11,690 nt of DNA. Source: Pavlovales sp. CCMP2436 (Eukaryota > Haptophyta > Pavlovophyceae > Pavlovales). This document shows positions 7,965-11,690 of this stretch, piece after piece. Numbering within the stretch: position 1 is the first letter of the stretch; each line of letters opens with the position of its first letter. Made by a program: the position numbers and the translations under genes. The stretch is taken from assembly GCA_026770615.1 (NCBI GenBank), contig MU631458.1, forward strand, positions 144,436-156,125, written 5' to 3'. The notes beneath the pieces were generated by a model. It had not been told where the DNA came from. It searched no databases and saw only the letters and a list, made by a program, of their open reading frames with translations.

Positions 7965-8390
7965 TGGAAGAGACTGCAGGGATGGGGGCTGCGGGAGAGG
8001 TTGAGGCTTGGGTGGCGGTTGGCTGCGACTTGCGCGTCGAGGGGAGGATGTGCCTGGGCCCCCGCCTGCCCTTTGTGGGTCTCCGTCCCCGCTTCCCACG
8101 AGGTCACCGGTCGGAGTGAGCGAGGGTCAAGGCGCTGGCGTGAGGCTCGTGCGGTTGGGGGCTGAGGGCGAGACGGCCGGGATTGTCGGGTTGCAGGTTG
8201 GCGGCGAGCATAAGCTGCGTCCCCAGCTCGCCCCTCGTGAGGCTGTGATCGAGGTCCGCGGAGTCGACGGGGCGGGGTCGGGGTAGTCGCCGGCAAACTC
8301 GTCGGGGAAGTGGGTTTTAAGACTTTTTAATCACATTTAAAAACGGTCGATTAAAATTTATTAAGCCTCAACTATTGTTTGACCTGGGTG
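7965..8390. other. GC-rich stretch with ambiguous minus-strand coding potential
   Basis: On the minus strand, roughly 8279 to 8104, one frame reads as an ordinary-looking peptide (VDSADLDHSL, LGTQLMLAANLQPDNPG) ending at TGA 8106-8104. Overlapping frames are Pro/Arg-rich and equally open. No splice sites decide it. 8310-8400 is AT-rich and looks non-coding. Confidence 0.25.
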
Positions 8391-8477
8391 TCAATTGATT
8401 TTTTTTAACGGGTCCGGGTCGTACAGGGGCTTGGAAACCTTGGGGGTTTTCTCCGTCGGATAGTAAGACGCTTCCAT
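8391..8477 (-). pseudogene. small ORF fragment related to the 7591-7886 gene
   Basis: A 28-codon frame (ATG at 8477, TGA at 8393-8391) contains EKTPKVSKPLYDPDP, matching EKPPKVSKPKYDPDP of the neighbouring gene. The nucleotide match spans 8407-8452 against 7733-7778. Beyond this block the two diverge. It is probably a fragment or exon of a second family member in the same orientation. Confidence 0.45.
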
Positions 8478-8479
8478 AG

Positions 8480-8495
8480 CAGGGGTATAGAGGGG
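8480..8495. repeat. 16-bp inverted repeat, left arm (right arm 8674-8689)
   Basis: CAGGGGTATAGAGGGG here is the exact reverse complement of CCCCTCTATACCCCTG at 8674-8689. The right arm falls inside the first exon of the plus-strand gene at 8631. The pair marks 8480-8689 as a possible insertion or inversion junction. Confidence 0.7.
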
Positions 8496-8630
8496 ATTAG
8501 TTTCCAGCTTAAAACATGTACCCTGAATTTAAAAATCCGATTTGCGCACTGTAAATGGTCGTCTGGGACTACGTCTGGGACGATAGTTAACTACAGAGTT
8601 TTAAGTAAAATTTGAAAATTGTAATCACAG

Positions 8631-9525
8631 GGTACGACACACATCGACGAATCGTGCATTGGCGGAAACCAACCCCCTCTATACCCCTGTCCATAGGCTG
8701 ACTGGTTCGTGAAGATGTTCCCCGTGGCGCCGGGATTGGCCTTTCCAACTGCGGGCGATGCAGGTACCTTTCCAGTACCCCAGGGACCCCAGCGCGTGGT
8801 GGCCGTGTTCACAGCCGGCCGCTCTCCCGCGTGCACCGCTTGCACCAAGAGTAGCAAGTGCGCATGTGTCGCCCTCATCCGGAAGTGAAATGCTCGTAGG
8901 GAGACTTCCCGCCACCACGTGAGCGCTCGCGTGGTGGCGGGAAGCGATCTGGGTTAAAACGCCTAAACTCAGTTTTGTTTAACAGGTGGGAAGCATGCCC
9001 TCTTGCTCGGGGCGAGCTTGCTTGGGGCGACGGCTGCGCTGCAGACGCAACCCGGTCGCACTTCTTCTCGCATCTCAGTCAAGCCCAAGCCGATGCGTCC
9101 CTTTATCGCTCGGCGCAGCTCAATGCGTCCGTCATCGAGCGAGGCCGCCCCTTTACTATAGGGGCGGAACTGCGCGGGGGTATGCCGCTCCGGGACCATC
9201 GAGACTCTGCCGACGCGGTGGCAGCTGCCAGTGCAAGGGTGTTAGGGCTGGCAACTCAGGCTTCCCTTTATTTCGACTGTGTTCACGAATTTAAGAAGGC
9301 AGTCGATGCCATTCCTTATAATTACAAGGACGTTTAATTTATGAACACTTGCTTTTTCAGATACGGCGGGCGGGTGATCAGACGGTGTCAGGTAGTGTAG
9401 TAGCCGGTGCCGTGTTTGGTGGATGCTTAGATGGGCGCCGGACTCGAGCTGCGCGATCCCGCAGTTAAATTAAATCTATCGGGAGCCCAAGTGTCCTCTC
9501 ACTTGGGCTCTGTCTGACATCTTGA
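8631..9525 (+). CDS. cysteine-cluster protein with Gly/Ala-rich C-terminus, three exons, 5' partial
   Basis: Exons 8631-8884, 8986-9301 and 9361 onward join in frame through GT-AG introns of 101 and 59 nt, the second AT-rich. An AT-rich acceptor (AATCACAG) precedes the first exon. TAG lies in frame at 8694-8696. The frame then meets TAA at 9466-9468, the conventional end at about 225 residues, or runs to TGA 9523-9525 if TAR is sense. The first junction lies in the cysteine cluster CTACTKSSKCAC...WEACP, so splicing completes a metal-binding-like module. The C-terminus, FKKAIRRAGDQTVSGSVVAG, recalls the end of ADP-ribosylglycohydrolase/J1-crystallin-like proteins (F..A....GGD...R..V.GA..GA). 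The acidic metal ligands of that family are not convincing, so I assign no enzyme activity. A long opposite-strand frame at 8591-8878 is less likely. Confidence 0.45.
8905..8944. repeat. 40-nt near-perfect palindrome in an intron
   Basis: Arms 8905-8920 and 8929-8944 are reverse complements except for one position, and the 8-nt centre GAGCGCTC is itself palindromic. Each arm holds TTCCCGCC or GGCGGGAA, the classical E2F-type motif, and CACGTG lies at 8916-8921. It sits in the 101-nt intron between the first two exons of the cysteine-cluster gene. Confidence 0.85.
9483..9510. repeat. perfect 11-bp hairpin before the retroelement
   Basis: GAGCCCAAGTG (9483-9493) and CACTTGGGCTC (9500-9510) are exact reverse complements around TCCTCT. 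It lies about 160 nt before the Gag start, where a 5' long terminal repeat or leader is expected, and may be a structured element of the retroelement RNA. Confidence 0.8.
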
Positions 9526-9666
9526 TTGCCATCTTGACGACCGCTCTATTCCTTAATTAAGCTCTATAGCTCTCTCTCTCTCTAGCTGCCTTCGACGCTT
9601 CACCGCGTCTCGGACTCCAATCCTCTCTTAGCTCGTGCTTGCGTTCAACACCGCTAGCCTCTCGAT
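9526..9666 (+). other. presumed retroelement leader with a CT tract
   Basis: Non-coding stretch before the Gag ATG, with a pyrimidine run (CT)n at 9570-9584. A long terminal repeat should end here or just upstream, but the 3' copy is outside the window and I could not identify its edges or a primer-binding site. Confidence 0.35.
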
Positions 9667-11690
9667 ATGGTGGACCTCCAGGCTTTGGAGTCCAGCGGCT
9701 CTTCCCGCCGCATGCAGCACTGCACCCTCAAGGATGCGCAGATATTTCCGATCTGGCTCACGATGCTCATCATGATCCTGCAGTCGGACGACAAGATCGA
9801 CCTGAGCTTTGTCTTCACTGTGCCCCCGCCTGGGGAGATCTTGGAGGGCAACCCCGTCGTCGTCCCGCTCGAGTACCCCGAGCCCGACGATGTCGACGAC
9901 TCTGACAACCCGCTCTACCCTAAGGGCTTGGTTGACCCGCTGTTCTTGAAGGCGCTCAAGGACTACCAGAAGCGCGTGCTGTCCTAGGCCAAGACGATGG
10001 ACTACTTCACGCAGGCTATCAACCCGACAATCCTCAGCGCGGTTATGCACAAGGCCTACGCGACCAAAGTGGGCGGCGCCATCAGCTTCTCTGGGTTCTT
10101 CAGCTGCCTGCAGTCGCACTGCCTCGGCATGTCTGGCACGTCTCGCGCGGCGTGCATGCTGAACTTCATCTCGCTCGCGCGCCAGGCGCGCGAAACACCG
10201 CTACAGTGGCTCGACCGCGTGCAGCGCTCCTTCAACTCCATCGCCCACCTTAAGCTTAAGCCGGAGGACATCTTCTTGCTTATCTCGCTCAAGGGACTCG
10301 GCCAGGAGTACGCTGCGCTTGTTCAGTCGACCATCAGCGACCCTAACAACACGACGAAGCCTGCCATCGACGTGCTGCTCTCCCTCCGCGAGAGCCTCAA
10401 CTCGATCACTATCGTCAACGGCCCCTGCATCTCCGACACGCGCCTCAACCAGCGCGTGGACTACATCGGCGCCGGCACCGACGCGCGTATGGGCCGCGGA
10501 GGCGCGCGCGGCGGCGTGCGCAGCAGCAGCTCGCGCGGCCGCGGCGGGGGCGAGAACACGCTCACCGCTTTCCGCAAGCCGAGCTGCTTCCAGTGCCGCG
10601 TGCGTGACCTCCCTTCTGAACACGACCCGCGCGAGTGCCCCAACTTTGTCATGCCGCGCTCGCAGTCGACTCACAACGGCTCCAACGTCACGCAGCCCGC
10701 GCACAAGAAGTCAGTCAACATCGTGCAGGTCGCGCCCGACCCCTACTCTGCTCCCTTCAAGAACGCCTTCGCGATCAACACGGGCCCGTTCATCTACAAC
10801 CCGCGCGTGATCAACATCGGGGTCAAGCCCGAGCAGCAGCTCGAGCCGCTCGACCTCTCGGCAGCGGAGCAGCTCAAGTTTGATTCGTAATACCACGACT
10901 TCGTCATCGCAGCGGACCCCTACGACTTCGAGCCGCTTGAACCCATCGAGCCCGTGCCTTCTTCCTACGCCGACGCCAACCCGTTCGTGTTCCTTGCCGA
11001 CGCCAAGCCAGTCTCCAAGACCTTCAAGCTTCTCAGCCTGGCCAAGCTCTCGCTGCTTGTCGCGCTGCTCGTCGCGATCTACTTGCTCGCCTCGACCTAC
11101 CTGCTCTCGACCTAGCCGCACAAGGTTGTCGCCAACGTCTTCGCTATCGATGCGCCAGCCGCCAAGTTTGGCTTGGCGACGATCACCATCCCGGCCGAGA
11201 TCTCCAAGATTCAGAGCATGTTCGGCAAGGGCTACGACGGCCCCATCGCGCAGGTGGGCGACAACGGCTTGTGCGACTCTGGGTCCTTGCTTCACCTCGG
11301 CCCGATGGACTTCCTCCCATTCCTGACTGACATCGTCGCCACGACCACGCAGGCATCAGGTGCCAACGCTGGGATCATCAAGTGCAAGTACGTCGGAACA
11401 CTGCACCTCGCCTACCGCACGGTTAACAACACGCTGGCGATCGAGACGCTCAAGGACTTCCACGTCACTGACGACATCAAGGTCATGATCTTCAATGAGT
11501 CCGACTTGCTCTCGCAATGGAACGCCGACCTCATCAACCTGTCTCGGCCGTCCAAGATCAACATCAACGGCCTCTCCCTCGACCTCCAGCAGGGCCGCTA
11601 CTTGATCACGGCGCAGGGCATCATCAAACTGAAGAACATGTGCATCGAGCTCTCCGTCTTCAAGACGATGCCGGACGTCCTCGTCGCTCC
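9667..11690 (+). CDS. Ty1/copia-like Gag-protease polyprotein, 3' partial, three in-frame TAR codons
   Basis: One frame runs from ATG 9667 to the window end (674 codons), interrupted only by TAG 9985-9987, TAA 10888-10890 and TAG 11113-11115, with no TGA or frameshift. Residues 1 to about 270 are a Gag-like helical region (FLLISLKGLGQEYAALV). An Arg/Gly/Ser-rich segment (around 276-297) leads to a knuckle-like Cys307-x2-Cys310-x8-His319-x4-Cys324, longer in the middle than the usual CX2CX4HX4C. Residues 459-482 form a strongly hydrophobic, membrane-like segment. Asp537-Ser-Gly is the aspartic protease active-site motif, followed by LLH as in copia D-S-G-x-x-H. Integrase and reverse transcriptase should follow beyond the window. 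If TAR are stops, the element is a non-autonomous or decayed copy. The start is the first ATG of the frame after the leader; TAR codons in a Gag frame can also be readthrough points. Confidence 0.7.

Noticed and set aside
9332..9360. 29-nt intron with donor at 9332
   Set aside because: Donor 9302 gives a 59-nt AT-rich intron in the same phase, closer in size to the other introns here.
10201..11295. Long minus-strand frames opposite the retroelement (10201-10704, 10711-11295)
   Set aside because: They are codon-mirror frames of a GC-rich coding strand, rich in Arg, Val, Glu and Asp without motifs.

Overview
The window looks like nuclear DNA of a GC-rich unicellular eukaryote (protist, microalga or early-diverging fungus). 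It has GT-AG introns that are often AT-rich, GC-rich exons, TATA-like boxes, an internal run of TTAGGG-type telomere repeat and several mobile-element-like genes. I cannot name the lineage.

Layout. 28-3637 (+): five exons of a kelch-repeat/coiled-coil protein whose 5' end lies outside the window. Its third visible intron (1895-3023) is unusually long and carries an antisense ORF (2172-2894). 3638-5547: mostly non-coding DNA with the telomeric repeat, a large imperfect inverted repeat, a pair of 55-nt direct repeats, microsatellites and two TATA-like boxes. 5548-7061 (+): a two-exon gene for a roughly 481-aa protein with a possible PD-(D/E)XK-like ELK motif, probably from a mobile element. 7591-7886 (-): the end of a second element-like gene; related fragments lie at 8391-8477 and in the first kelch-gene intron. 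8631-9525 (+): a three-exon gene with a cysteine cluster and a glycine/alanine-rich C-terminus. 9667-11690 (+): the Gag-protease part of a Ty1/copia-like retrotransposon, cut by the window end.

The main observation is about the genetic code. Three to four independent gene models, on both strands, stay open for hundreds of codons except for in-frame TAG or TAA; they contain no in-frame TGA and no evident frameshift. Most plausible gene ends (kelch gene, intron ORF, ELK gene, both minus-strand fragments) are TGA. This fits a code where UAR is sense (probably Gln) and UGA is the main or only stop. The competing view is decayed elements hit by C-to-T changes. The kelch gene, the best host-gene candidate here, has no internal TAR, so the window alone does not settle it.

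The genes do not form an obvious pathway: one host-like gene is followed by a mobile-element-rich stretch.
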